15,502 nt of DNA, taken from contig CAYMNG010000060.1 in NCBI GenBank assembly GCA_964391765.1, forward strand, positions 1 through 15,502, written 5' to 3'. The notes below the pieces were generated by a model. The model saw only the letters and a program-made list of their open reading frames with translations. It did no database searches and was not told the DNA's origin. Of this stretch, positions 1-7,335 are shown piece after piece; positions within the stretch are counted from its first letter, which is position 1, and each line of letters opens with the position of its first letter. The position numbers and the translations under genes were made by a program. Source of the stretch: UBA10649 sp964391765 (GTDB lineage: Bacteria > Actinomycetota > Actinomycetes > S36-B12).

Positions 1-18
1 CCCTAGAAGAGACGAAAT

Positions 19-36
19 CCCCTGCATAGCAAGGGG
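19..36 (-). terminator. Hairpin downstream of the tRNA fragment, possible terminator
   Basis: A 5-bp G/C-rich stem (CCCCT at 19-23, AGGGG at 32-36) closes an 8-base loop. Read on the minus strand the hairpin is followed by a pyrimidine-rich stretch (ATTTCGTCTCTTCT), so it could end transcription of the secretion operon or represent the natural terminator of a tRNA-Gly gene. The short stem keeps confidence modest. Confidence 0.4.
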
Positions 37-42
37 TATCGC

Positions 43-87
43 TGGAGCGGGTGACGGGAATCGAACCCGCACTGTCAGCTTGGGAAG
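43..87 (-). tRNA. tRNA-Gly(CCC) 3' fragment (not a complete tRNA; att-like)
   Basis: On the minus strand the sequence matches the 3' part of a glycine tRNA: anticodon loop TTCCCAA (86-80, anticodon CCC), 3' half of the anticodon stem GCTGA, a 4-base variable loop, T-stem/loop GCGGG-TTCGATT-CCCGT, the 3' acceptor strand CACCCGC, then discriminator T and encoded CCA (45-43). Beyond 87 the match stops: no 5' anticodon strand, D-arm or 5' acceptor strand (GCGGGTG) follows, so it cannot be a functional tRNA. Such 3' fragments starting at the anticodon loop are the typical common core left by tyrosine integrases that target tRNA genes; mycobacteriophage L5 uses a tRNA-Gly 3' end. No intact partner is visible in the window. 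Confidence 0.85.
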
Positions 88-93
88 GTCCGC

Positions 94-561
94 CTAGGGA
101 GTTGCTAGGTCGGGCGAGTCGGCGCTGGTTTGGTGACCGTGCCGGCATCTGCCGCGGTAGGCGTCGGCGAGTCGCTGTTTCAGCGCGTGGGTGCGTTCGT
201 GGAATGCGACGGGATCGGCGATGTTGGCTTCGGGGTTGCGGATGTAGGCCTGCCACAGTCCCCACCAGGCGGTCATCTCTTCGGTGATGTCGGAGTGCTG
301 CCACCAGCAGTGGTAGGGGAACTGCTCGGTGGTGAAGGCCCAGTGGGGGACGGCCCAGGCGAGGAAGTCGCAGAGCGCCTCGAAGGTCTCCTCGTACTCG
401 TCGTCGGTCATGCCGCGCCAGTTGACGGGTCCGCCGGGTCGCCTGGGATCGCCTTCGCCGGGACGGGGAACGCCGTCTGGGGTCGTCCGCCGGCGGTCTT
501 GCTGATCGTGCTGCCCGAGCTGGAAGGAAGTGGCCCTCTGCTGGACACCTGATTCGGTCAT
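94..561 (-). CDS. DUF4913-like ICE/plasmid accessory protein
   Basis: A 155-residue protein whose core (about residues 51-135) is rich in Trp and acidic residues, with FPYHCWWQHSDI (81-92) followed by TAWWGLWQAYIRNPEA (97-112). This resembles the DUF4913 family, common on actinobacterial plasmids and ICEs near transfer genes and without an established function. The N-terminal 50 residues are polar, Arg/Gly/Pro-rich and probably disordered; the C-terminus is His/Arg-rich. No membrane segment or signal peptide is seen, so it is likely cytoplasmic. The start ATG at 561 overlaps the stop of the zinc-ribbon gene by 4 nt (ATGA, 558-561), implying coupled translation as the last visible gene of the transfer operon. 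The stop lies only 7 bp from the tRNA-Gly fragment. The family assignment is by motif resemblance only. Confidence 0.7.
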   Translation of the reverse strand: MTESGVQQRATSFQLGQHDQQDRRRTTPDGVPRPGEGDPRRPGGPVNWRGMTDDEYEETFEALCDFLAWAVPHWAFTTEQFPYHCWWQHSDITEEMTAWWGLWQAYIRNPEANIADPVAFHERTHALKQRLADAYRGRCRHGHQTSADSPDLATP

Positions 562-734
562 CGGCGTGCCCCGTCCTGCTCAGGCAGGGGCGCAGCGCCG
601 CGGCCGAGGTGCCAGGCGCCGCAGGTGCGGCAGCGGTAGGCACGCCGGTGGCCGTCGCGGCAGCCGCGCATGGTGTCGGCGGCGGAGCGGTAGCCGTGCT
701 TGCCGGACGGGCACCTCATGACATGCACCGGCAT
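558..734 (-). CDS. Small zinc-ribbon protein (58 aa)
   Basis: A 58-residue basic protein with CPSGKHGYRS near the N-terminus (Cys8), then YRCRTCGAWHLG (Cys35, Cys38, His42), so Cys/Cys/Cys plus His or Cys25 could bind one zinc ion. Similar short 'CPSGK.GY ... C..CG.WH' proteins are common in actinobacterial phages and ICEs; their function is unknown, though nucleic-acid binding is plausible. It sits between the coupling protein (4-bp gap after its stop) and the DUF4913-like gene (4-nt ATGA overlap), which strongly supports it as a real gene. The longer open frame upstream to 971 is only read-through antisense to nothing conserved and lies inside the coupling protein gene. No clear Shine-Dalgarno is seen; an internal ATG at 719 is an alternative start. 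Confidence 0.7.
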   Translation of the reverse strand: MPVHVMRCPSGKHGYRSAADTMRGCRDGHRRAYRCRTCGAWHLGRGAAPLPEQDGARR

Positions 735-738
735 CGGG

Positions 739-2535
739 TCATGGCGTGTCCGTGAGGGTCGCGAGCAGCTGGGCCTCGACCTGGCGCTGCTGTCGGGTGA
801 TGCGGTCACCCTCGGGGCGCGCAGTCCACGGCCGCATGCGCAGGGGGATGGGATTCGCCTGCGAGAGCAGCATGACGGCGGAGCCGAAGGGGATGGAGCG
901 GATCGCGTCGGGGGGAAGGATCGGGACCTTGCGCAGCGATGTGGAGGTGGTGGCCTTGGTGTCGATCGCAAGCGCGTGGGAGGAGTGGCTGGTGGTGGCG
1001 TACCAGTCGTCCCGCTCCCCGATCAGTGCCGAGAGGTCGCGGCAGTCGTCGGCGTCGTCGGCGCCGCCGAGGATGAGCTTGACCTGCGAGGCGGAGAACA
1101 CCGTGGACGCGTCTTCGGGGCCGTAGCGGGAGCGGACCTGGGCGAGGGTCTGGAAGATCGGGATGACGGTGAGGTTCTGCCCGCGCCCGTCGGCCAGCAG
1201 GCTGGGCAGGGAGGGGATGGAGGCGACGTTGGCGCATTCGTCGAGCAGGAACAGCACGGGTGGGTCCATCCGTCCGCCGGGGGAGCGGGCGGCGGTGATG
1301 CGGGCGGTGTAGGCGATGTCCTCGATGAGCGCGGACACCAGGCCCGCGGAGGCGGCGGCGCCGCGGTCGGTCGCCAGGCAGTAGAGGGTGCCGTCGTCGG
1401 CGAGGAGCTGCTCGGCAGTGATCGCGGGCCGTGCCCGGGTGGGGGTGAGGGCGGCGCGGACGGTCGGAAGGGCGAGGGGGGCGATCGCGGCGGCGATGAC
1501 GCTCATCATCGAGCCAACGAAGCGGCTGTCCGAGTTGAGCGCGAGGGCGCGGAGCCGGTCGTCCCACGTCGCGCATGCGGCAGGGTGGGTCTGCAGGATG
1601 CCCAGGGGTGTCTCGAGGGAGTGCGGGGACTGCAACCACCGGTAGGCGTCCTCGATGCTGGCGCCGTCGAGGGCGGCGGCGTGCAGCACGGTCTCCAGGA
1701 CGGTCTTGCAGTGGACGCGCCAGACCCGGTTCTCGCTGCTGTCGGAGATGCCGGTGTTCGCGGCGAGGGCCTCGGCTCGGGTCGCAGCGCGCATCGGGTC
1801 CGCGCATCCGGCAATCGGATCCCACGCGACCAGGTGCGCGAACGCGTCGCCGAGCATGCCCTGGGGGTCGAACACCCCGACCGGCCCATGCTCGGCGCGG
1901 CAGGTGATGGTGGCCTTGAGGTTGTCGGGCTTGGTGGAGGTGGTGATCACGGCGCCGGGGGCGTCGAGGATCGCGTTGATCGCGACGTGCAGGCCCTTGC
2001 CGGATCCGGGGGGACCGATGATCAGGATGCTGCGTTCCACCGACGCCCACACCGGCTCACCGTGCGCGGTGCCCAACAGGTAGCCGACATCGGACACGGA
2101 CGGCTTGTCCAGGCTCGGTCGGAGAGTTGGGGCCTGGGCGAGGATGGCCTTGGCGGAGGCGATGCGGCGGACGGCGTCTCGGGTCGCCCAGCCGGGCCGG
2201 GCGTCGAAGTCGACCGCGCGCCGCGCGGGTGCCACGGCCCGATAACGGCGCCAGCGCAGCACCCGACGAACAAGCAGCAGCGCGAGCACGGCCGTGATCG
2301 CGATGACGGCGCCATGGACGAGGGGTGGGACACCCGTGACGTACGGCGTTCCCTGCAGGAGTCCGACGGCGCGCGAAGCGGCGAACGACGGCAGCGGATG
2401 ACCGGTGACGACGGCGAGAAGAAGTCCAGTGCCGTGCACGGTTGCGAGCAGGACGGCGATGACAGCGCCGGCGATGACGACGGCCTTCTCGATCGCGAAC
2501 GCCCCCGTCCCGGGCGCCTTGCCGCCGCTGGTCAC
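739..2535 (-). CDS. Type IV coupling protein, TraG/VirD4-like ATPase
   Basis: A 598-residue protein expected to be the inner-membrane coupling ATPase that feeds the relaxase-DNA complex into the secretion channel. Two hydrophobic segments at about 18-43 and 72-90 form the membrane anchor. The Walker A motif IIGPPGSGKG is at 172-181 and Walker B PVLFLLDE at 426-433, followed by the typical GQNLTVIPIFQTLAQ segment with the conserved Gln of TraG/TraD proteins. I chose the GTG at 2535 because it forms a 4-nt GTGA overlap with the stop of the ATPase gene upstream and has AGGAGG four bases before it; an ATG at 2595 would add 20 His-rich residues with no such signal. The length is normal for Gram-positive TraG-type proteins. 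Confidence 0.92.
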   Translation of the reverse strand: MTSGGKAPGTGAFAIEKAVVIAGAVIAVLLATVHGTGLLLAVVTGHPLPSFAASRAVGLLQGTPYVTGVPPLVHGAVIAITAVLALLLVRRVLRWRRYRAVAPARRAVDFDARPGWATRDAVRRIASAKAILAQAPTLRPSLDKPSVSDVGYLLGTAHGEPVWASVERSILIIGPPGSGKGLHVAINAILDAPGAVITTSTKPDNLKATITCRAEHGPVGVFDPQGMLGDAFAHLVAWDPIAGCADPMRAATRAEALAANTGISDSSENRVWRVHCKTVLETVLHAAALDGASIEDAYRWLQSPHSLETPLGILQTHPAACATWDDRLRALALNSDSRFVGSMMSVIAAAIAPLALPTVRAALTPTRARPAITAEQLLADDGTLYCLATDRGAAASAGLVSALIEDIAYTARITAARSPGGRMDPPVLFLLDECANVASIPSLPSLLADGRGQNLTVIPIFQTLAQVRSRYGPEDASTVFSASQVKLILGGADDADDCRDLSALIGERDDWYATTSHSSHALAIDTKATTSTSLRKVPILPPDAIRSIPFGSAVMLLSQANPIPLRMRPWTARPEGDRITRQQRQVEAQLLATLTDTP

Positions 2536-3971
2536 AGTGCCTCCTGCGTCGTCGGCGTGCTGGTGGTGGTGCGCATGCCTGCGGTGGTGTCCCACCAGGC
2601 GAGCTCGGTCGGGTGCAGGTCCACGGCGACGCGGTAGGAGCGGGTGCCGTGGGTGGTCTGGAGCTTGACCAGGAACTCCCCGCGCGAGGCATTCGCAATG
2701 ACGTCGGCCTCGGCGGAGGTGAGGTCGAGGGCGGTGATGGTGGCGGGCAGTTCCTTGGCGGGCTGGTGGCCGATGACCTTGGTGCCGGCCAGCGCGAGGA
2801 GGGACTCGGCCTTGTTGCGTTCCGCGCTGCCGGCGTCGCCGACGTTGAGGGTGTCACGCAGGTTGTGCAGGACCAGGACGTTGGACAGTCCCCAGGAGCG
2901 GGCGAGCCGGAACTGCTGCTGGAGCCGGTCGATGGCGCCGTGCGCGTGGGCGAGGACGCGCCACGCCTCGTCGTACACGGCGAACCGCTGCCCGTTGCCC
3001 GGGGTGGCGAGGGCGGCTTCCATCCAGGCGGAGGCGCAGGTGAACGCGATCGACAGGTTCGCGTTGTCGTTGTACAGGTCGGACAGGTCGATGGCGACGA
3101 TCGGGGCGGTGGAGTCGAACCTATTCGTGGACGGTCCGTCGAACAGGTCTTTGGCGACGGTGGACAGGAGCCCGTCGAACGCCCATCGCGCCGCGTCGCC
3201 GGCGTCGAGGACCTCGTCGACGGTGCGGGAGATCCCGGCCGCGAGCACTGGGTCGGGGGCGCGCAGGGCGGATGCGACGTCGGACAGGATCGGTGATCCA
3301 CCGGACGCTTGAAGGGCCTGTTCGAGGGCGAGGGCGACGGCGGTGCGCTCGGCGACGTGCAGGGACCGTTCGAGGCGGATCTCGATCAGGCCCTCGAGCA
3401 GGCGCAGCTGCGCGGACTTCGCGAGCACGACGGGGTCGATGGGGTTGCCCTCGGCGTCGACGCGGGCAGCGCGCAGGGCGTCGGAGACGTCGAGGGGGTT
3501 GAGGCGGTTGCCGCGGCCGGGGCCGATGGAGATGGCGGCGCCGCCGTAGGCGCGGGCGAATCGGGCCCAGTCGGCCTTGGCGTCGACGGCGGCGACCTTG
3601 AATCCCAGCGGGATGGACCGCAGGGTAAGGGCGCAGGTGGTGTTGGTTTTGCCGGATCCGATTTCCCCGGCGACGAGGATGTTCGGGTTGGTGATCAGGC
3701 CGTCGCGATAGAGCTCGAACGGGGAGTAGCAGAACGGGGCGCCGGTGCCCATGTTCGTCCCGAGGAATGTTCCCTTGTGGGTGAGGGGGGCCTGGGCGAG
3801 GAAGGGGTAGGCGACGGCGGCGGTCGCGGTCGACACCCGCAGTCCGGGTAGCGCGAACCGGGTGCGGTCCCGGCCCTGCCGCGGGCGGCCTGACGCGCGT
3901 GCGGTCGGTGTCATCCAGGTCGCGTCGACCGCGTCCGGCGCGGCGACTGTGGTCGTGGTGCGTCGTCTCAT
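2532..3971 (-). CDS. VirB4-like conjugation ATPase (C-terminal ATPase part)
   Basis: A 479-residue P-loop ATPase that would energise assembly of, and substrate passage through, the mating channel at the cytoplasmic face. Walker A is VAGEIGSGKT at 100-109, a conserved KADWARF segment follows at 131-137, and Walker B RFAVYDEAW is at 328-336 with the VirB4-type DEAW/WR signature. The P-loop lies about 100 residues from the N-terminus, whereas in full-length VirB4 proteins (about 800 aa) it comes after a large N-terminal domain. That domain seems to be encoded by the preceding SCO6880-like gene, with which it overlaps by 4 nt (ATGA, 3968-3971). The first 50 residues are basic and low in complexity. 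No membrane segment is present. The assignment is secure at the VirB4/HerA superfamily level. Confidence 0.9.
   Translation of the reverse strand: MRRRTTTTVAAPDAVDATWMTPTARASGRPRQGRDRTRFALPGLRVSTATAAVAYPFLAQAPLTHKGTFLGTNMGTGAPFCYSPFELYRDGLITNPNILVAGEIGSGKTNTTCALTLRSIPLGFKVAAVDAKADWARFARAYGGAAISIGPGRGNRLNPLDVSDALRAARVDAEGNPIDPVVLAKSAQLRLLEGLIEIRLERSLHVAERTAVALALEQALQASGGSPILSDVASALRAPDPVLAAGISRTVDEVLDAGDAARWAFDGLLSTVAKDLFDGPSTNRFDSTAPIVAIDLSDLYNDNANLSIAFTCASAWMEAALATPGNGQRFAVYDEAWRVLAHAHGAIDRLQQQFRLARSWGLSNVLVLHNLRDTLNVGDAGSAERNKAESLLALAGTKVIGHQPAKELPATITALDLTSAEADVIANASRGEFLVKLQTTHGTRSYRVAVDLHPTELAWWDTTAGMRTTTSTPTTQEAL
2540..2545 (-). promoter_or_regulatory. Ribosome binding site of the coupling protein gene
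   Basis: On the minus strand a full AGGAGG lies 4 nt before the GTG at 2535. It decides this start over the ATG at 2595 and is embedded in the last codons of the upstream ATPase gene. Confidence 0.75.
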
Positions 3972-5449
3972 GAGGTCACCACCGGGATCCCCAGCGGCAG
4001 GGCGGCGGCAGTGAACGCCTGCAGCTGCTGCCCGTACACCCGGCGCAGGTCCAGCCCCGCCTGCGTCGCGGCGGCGTGCATGGTGGTGATCGCGGCATCG
4101 AGGTCATCGAGCGAGCCTGCGGACACGGTGACCATGCCGAGCAGGCCGACCTCGCCGTGGCCGGCGAGGAGCTCGCCCTCCCTGACCAGGACGTCGTCGA
4201 GTTCCTTGCCGTCGGCGAGGGTCTCGACGCGACCGAGCTTGTCCTTCAGCCAGGAGCTCTGGATGATTTCGGAGTGCTTGGCGCGGATCGCCGACTCCGA
4301 CTGGGCGCGGGTGTACGGCTTGTAGAACAGGGACAGGGTCCGCTGCACGCCGGGCGGGAACACGATCGGCCACAACACGTCTGCGGGGACGTGGGAGGTG
4401 GGCCATTCGGCGACCCACAGCACCGCGTGGAATGACCCGTCTGTGCGCAGGTGGTCCCACTCCTCCCGTCCCCCCGACGGTCCCGCGCTAGCGAGGTCGA
4501 CGCCACCTGGGGGCAGGTGGAGGACGGCGGCTGGGTCGTAGCCGGTGCGGATCACCTCCGCGATCCGACGTGGCCCGAGTTCGTCGATGACGTCCAGTCC
4601 CGCGGCCGGCAGCAGCCGTGCGAGCAGGGTGTACTCCTGCCGCCACGTCGCGATCAGCCCGGTGATGCTGCCACCGGCGGCCTTCACCCGCGACGCCGCA
4701 GCGGCCCGGTCGATCGTGATCGCCAGGAACGACTGGTGTCGGTCGGCGCCGCCGCGCAGGTGCCCGGTCAGATCCCGGTACGTGTCCGCGAGCGTCGACT
4801 GATCCTCCGCGGTGGTGAGGTGGGTGTCGGTGTAGGCGGCCAGAGCGCTGCCGTCATCGGGAATCGACCGCTCCAGCAGCTGCACCTGCCGGACGGCGCC
4901 TGTGCGAGTGGCGGCGGCCAGGACGCGCCCCCACCCGTTGACGCGGGCGTTGCGGTCGACGGGGTCGCGCAGCAGGAACTCCGGCGACGTCACCTCGATG
5001 ATCCCGGTCAGAGTCCCGGCGTGCGGGTGGTACAGGTAGCCGACGCCGTCGAACTCGTGCACCTGGATGCTGGACGGCCGGCCCGGCAAGAGCCCCACCC
5101 CGCGGTCGAGGCGGGGTTCGCGGATGGTGCCGGCCTTGATCGGGCGGGACATGGTCGTGTGGCCGCGGCGGGCGCGGGCCGCGTGCGAGATCCGGCCGGC
5201 GAGCCACAGGTAGGCGGGCCGGTCCTGGACCGTCGCCACCGCGAGCAGGACGAGGACTCCGCTGATGCCCAGGACGGCGCCGCGGGACAGTGACGGGAAG
5301 GCCCCGGTGAACGTCACGAGCAGGAGCAGCAGCCCCGCCGCGGACAGCAGCGCGATCTGCCCGCCCCGCAGGCCCATGACGATCCCGGCTCGCGGCCGGC
5401 GGGGAAAGGCGGTGGTGACATCGGGATCGGTAACCGATGTGGTCGGCAT
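3968..5449 (-). CDS. SCO6880-family conjugation protein (PrgI-like anchor plus VirB4-N-like region)
   Basis: A 493-residue protein with two hydrophobic helices near the N-terminus (about 31-48 and 58-74), as in PrgI, then a long soluble region with PSSIQVHEFDGVGYLYHPHA (124-143) and LSLFYKPYTRAQSESAIRA further on, as in SCO6880-family proteins of actinobacterial ICE secretion systems. It has no Walker motifs. It probably anchors the secretion ATPase at the membrane and supplies its N-terminal half, since the next gene begins just before the P-loop. A strong AAGGAG lies 6 nt upstream of the ATG at 5449. Its stop overlaps the start of the ATPase gene by 4 nt, so the two products are likely made in equal amounts. 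The family name rests on recognition of sequence pattern and position. Confidence 0.82.
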   Translation of the reverse strand: MPTTSVTDPDVTTAFPRRPRAGIVMGLRGGQIALLSAAGLLLLLVTFTGAFPSLSRGAVLGISGVLVLLAVATVQDRPAYLWLAGRISHAARARRGHTTMSRPIKAGTIREPRLDRGVGLLPGRPSSIQVHEFDGVGYLYHPHAGTLTGIIEVTSPEFLLRDPVDRNARVNGWGRVLAAATRTGAVRQVQLLERSIPDDGSALAAYTDTHLTTAEDQSTLADTYRDLTGHLRGGADRHQSFLAITIDRAAAASRVKAAGGSITGLIATWRQEYTLLARLLPAAGLDVIDELGPRRIAEVIRTGYDPAAVLHLPPGGVDLASAGPSGGREEWDHLRTDGSFHAVLWVAEWPTSHVPADVLWPIVFPPGVQRTLSLFYKPYTRAQSESAIRAKHSEIIQSSWLKDKLGRVETLADGKELDDVLVREGELLAGHGEVGLLGMVTVSAGSLDDLDAAITTMHAAATQAGLDLRRVYGQQLQAFTAAALPLGIPVVTS

Positions 5450-5512
5450 GGGGCGCTCCTTCTCGTGCGGTGACGGCGGGTCCGGTGGTGCGGGATGTGT
5501 CGGGTTGGGTGG

Positions 5513-6943
5513 TTAGGTCTCGCGGCGCGGATCGACGCGCGGCGTAGCCTCAGGTGGTGACCCGGCATCGCTACCGCCGCGGGACGTGGTCAATGAGTCC
5601 GCCGCTCCGGTGACCTTCGACTTCGCATCCGTCACGGACTTCTTCGCGACCTCGGTGCCGACGACGACAGCTGCCCCGACTCCGGCCGTCGCCGCACCGG
5701 CCGCAGCAGCCGTGGTCGCGGTTCCGGCGGAACCCGCCGCGCTACCAGCACCAGACGCGGCCGCACTGCCCGCGTTCGCCGACCCGGTCGTGGCGGCGGT
5801 CCCGGATGCTGGCGTCGCTGCGACGGTCCCGGTCACCGGCGACGAAGAGGCGGCCGATGTCGGGGGTGAGGTCACGGGTGCGCCCTGGGCGCGGTCGGCC
5901 GCGGACGGCTCATGCGGCGCCGGACCAGCTGACCCTGCCGCGGAACCGCCTGCCGGTCCCGTGGCCTGCTGGCCGGGAGCAGTGAAGGCGGCCTTGGACT
6001 TGCCGACCACGGAGCGGACGCCGTTGACGCCGGCGCGACCCATCTGCGTGCCGTAGTACGCCGACCCCAGCGCCCGGGTCGGGCTGCCAGACGGCACGGC
6101 CGGGCGGACGGCGACCGACCCCATGAACGAGAACAGGCCGTACGCGAGCAGCGGCGACAGCAACGCCCCAAGGCCGAGGATGAGCCCGGCGCCGGCGTTC
6201 GCGAACGACTGCGCGAGCCCGGCGTGCGCGGAGTTCGCGAACAGAGACACCGACAGGGCCAGCAGGATCGCGATCGGCACCTTCGCGAACAGGACCGCGA
6301 ACATGCCGGTGGCCCACTTGGTGAACCAGACCCGGGTCGGGGCCATCACCAGGCCCGCGAACGCGAACGGCGACAGCACGTACAGCACGACCGCGGCGGC
6401 CATGCAGAACAGCAGGACAAAGAACACCGTCGTCAGGCCGAACAGCAGCATCGCGGCGATGATCGGCGCCATCAGCCCCAACCCCTCATACAGGGCGTTG
6501 CTGCCGACCCCGGCAAGCAGCCGGATCGACGCCGCCAGGTCCGGGGTCGCCGACACCACGATCGCCTCCGCCAGGGAGGTGAACAGCGCGGTCGCGGCGG
6601 GCAGCACGACGGTCATCGCCTGCGGGCCGATCAGCGCCAAAGCGATACCGGGCAGCGCCGCGAGAAGGTACCGGTTGGACTGGGCGAGCATCGACCGGAC
6701 GGCAGCGATGACGAGCAGGATCGTCGCAAGCGACGCCGACAGGCCCGTGGTGATCCGCCAGATGTTCGCCACCGCAGCCTGCTGCAGGTCCACGGAGGTG
6801 ACAGCGAACAGCGAGGAGTACATGCCGGTCGCGACCTGCGCGAGCGCGTCGGCGAGCAGCGCCATCAGGGTGCGCAGCACCATGCCCAGCGGGTCCACCG
6901 CCGAGAACAGGCCGTGGAAGACCCCATCGAGGAGCGTGTCCAT
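5513..6943 (-). CDS. TrbL/VirB6-like polytopic membrane protein
   Basis: A 476-residue protein with about six hydrophobic segments (roughly 64-83, 93-115, 158-177, 179-199, 214-235 and 250-274), matching TrbL/VirB6-type proteins that form the inner-membrane part of the conjugation channel. Between the second and third segments is an extracytoplasmic-type loop of about 40 residues. From about residue 305 to the end is a tail of low complexity made mainly of Ala, Gly, Ser, Thr and Pro, ending in a charged stretch (VDPRRET); such disordered tails are frequent in actinobacterial TrbL-like proteins. The gene starts 25 bp after the VirB2-like gene; no good Shine-Dalgarno is visible before the ATG at 6943, so the true start could be slightly further in (Met21). 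Confidence 0.85.
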   Translation of the reverse strand: MDTLLDGVFHGLFSAVDPLGMVLRTLMALLADALAQVATGMYSSLFAVTSVDLQQAAVANIWRITTGLSASLATILLVIAAVRSMLAQSNRYLLAALPGIALALIGPQAMTVVLPAATALFTSLAEAIVVSATPDLAASIRLLAGVGSNALYEGLGLMAPIIAAMLLFGLTTVFFVLLFCMAAAVVLYVLSPFAFAGLVMAPTRVWFTKWATGMFAVLFAKVPIAILLALSVSLFANSAHAGLAQSFANAGAGLILGLGALLSPLLAYGLFSFMGSVAVRPAVPSGSPTRALGSAYYGTQMGRAGVNGVRSVVGKSKAAFTAPGQQATGPAGGSAAGSAGPAPHEPSAADRAQGAPVTSPPTSAASSSPVTGTVAATPASGTAATTGSANAGSAAASGAGSAAGSAGTATTAAAAGAATAGVGAAVVVGTEVAKKSVTDAKSKVTGAADSLTTSRGGSDAGSPPEATPRVDPRRET

Positions 6944-6968
6944 GAGCGGAAGGGGAGTCGTGGTGGGG

Positions 6969-7241
6969 TCAGGCCGCGTTCGCGGCCCAGCCCTGGACGA
7001 TGGTCACGATGCTCGGCGCACCGACGCAGACGATCGCGGCGAACACGGCGGCGAACATGCCGCCCATCCACCGGGACGCGTTCTGCGGGCTCAACCCCTT
7101 GGCACCCATGTAGCCGAACGCGCACACGATCAGCACGATCGTCGCCAGCGCCGTCCCGTACACCTGCACGGACTTCGCGAGCTCGGACAGGAAATTCTGG
7201 TACGGCATCGTTATAGCCGCCACCGCGGTCGAGATGGGCAT
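6969..7241 (-). CDS. VirB2/TrbC-like small membrane protein
   Basis: A 90-residue protein with two hydrophobic helices (about 27-46 and 58-80) separated by a short polar loop (KGLSPQNASRWMG), the architecture of mature VirB2/TrbC pilin-like subunits. Its place directly before the TrbL-like gene fits such a role in a Gram-positive secretion system, where a true pilus is usually absent. I chose the ATG at 7241 because GGAG lies 8 nt upstream; the longer frame starting at 7343 adds 34 residues without hydrophobic or conserved character and would overlap the preceding gene's stop. No long cleavable signal peptide is apparent. Confidence 0.75.
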   Translation of the reverse strand: MPISTAVAAITMPYQNFLSELAKSVQVYGTALATIVLIVCAFGYMGAKGLSPQNASRWMGGMFAAVFAAIVCVGAPSIVTIVQGWAANAA

Positions 7242-7249
7242 TACTTCGG

Positions 7250-7253
7250 CTCC
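7250..7253 (-). promoter_or_regulatory. Ribosome binding site of the VirB2-like gene
   Basis: GGAG on the minus strand, 8 nt before the ATG at 7241. It supports the 90-residue product over the 124-residue frame. Confidence 0.6.
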
Positions 7254-7260
7254 GATCAGC

Positions 7261-7290
7261 AGATACAGAGGAGCGTTTCCCCTCCTATCT
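7261..7290. other. Imperfect hairpin between the NlpC and VirB2-like genes
   Basis: AGATA (7261-7265) pairs with TATCT (7286-7290) and GGAG (7270-7273) with CTCC (7282-7285), leaving a 4-base bulge and an 8-base loop. It sits in the 94-nt gap of the operon. It could be an RNA processing or attenuation element that sets a different level for the secretion genes downstream; nothing else in the gap is recognisable. Confidence 0.35.
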
Positions 7291-7335
7291 GCGACAACGC
7301 CGTTCACCGACCCGGTTCCTCGCAAGTTGACGAGA

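Noticed and set aside
43..115. Complete tRNA gene at the left edge
   Set aside because: Only the 3' half fits a tRNA-Gly; the 5' anticodon strand, D-arm and 5' acceptor strand are missing beyond 87.
700..2637. Very long open frame on the plus strand (645 codons) and similar long frames opposite the transfer genes
   Set aside because: They are antisense shadows of GC-rich minus-strand genes with clear Walker motifs and coupled starts; their own translations are Gly/Val/Arg-rich without family motifs.
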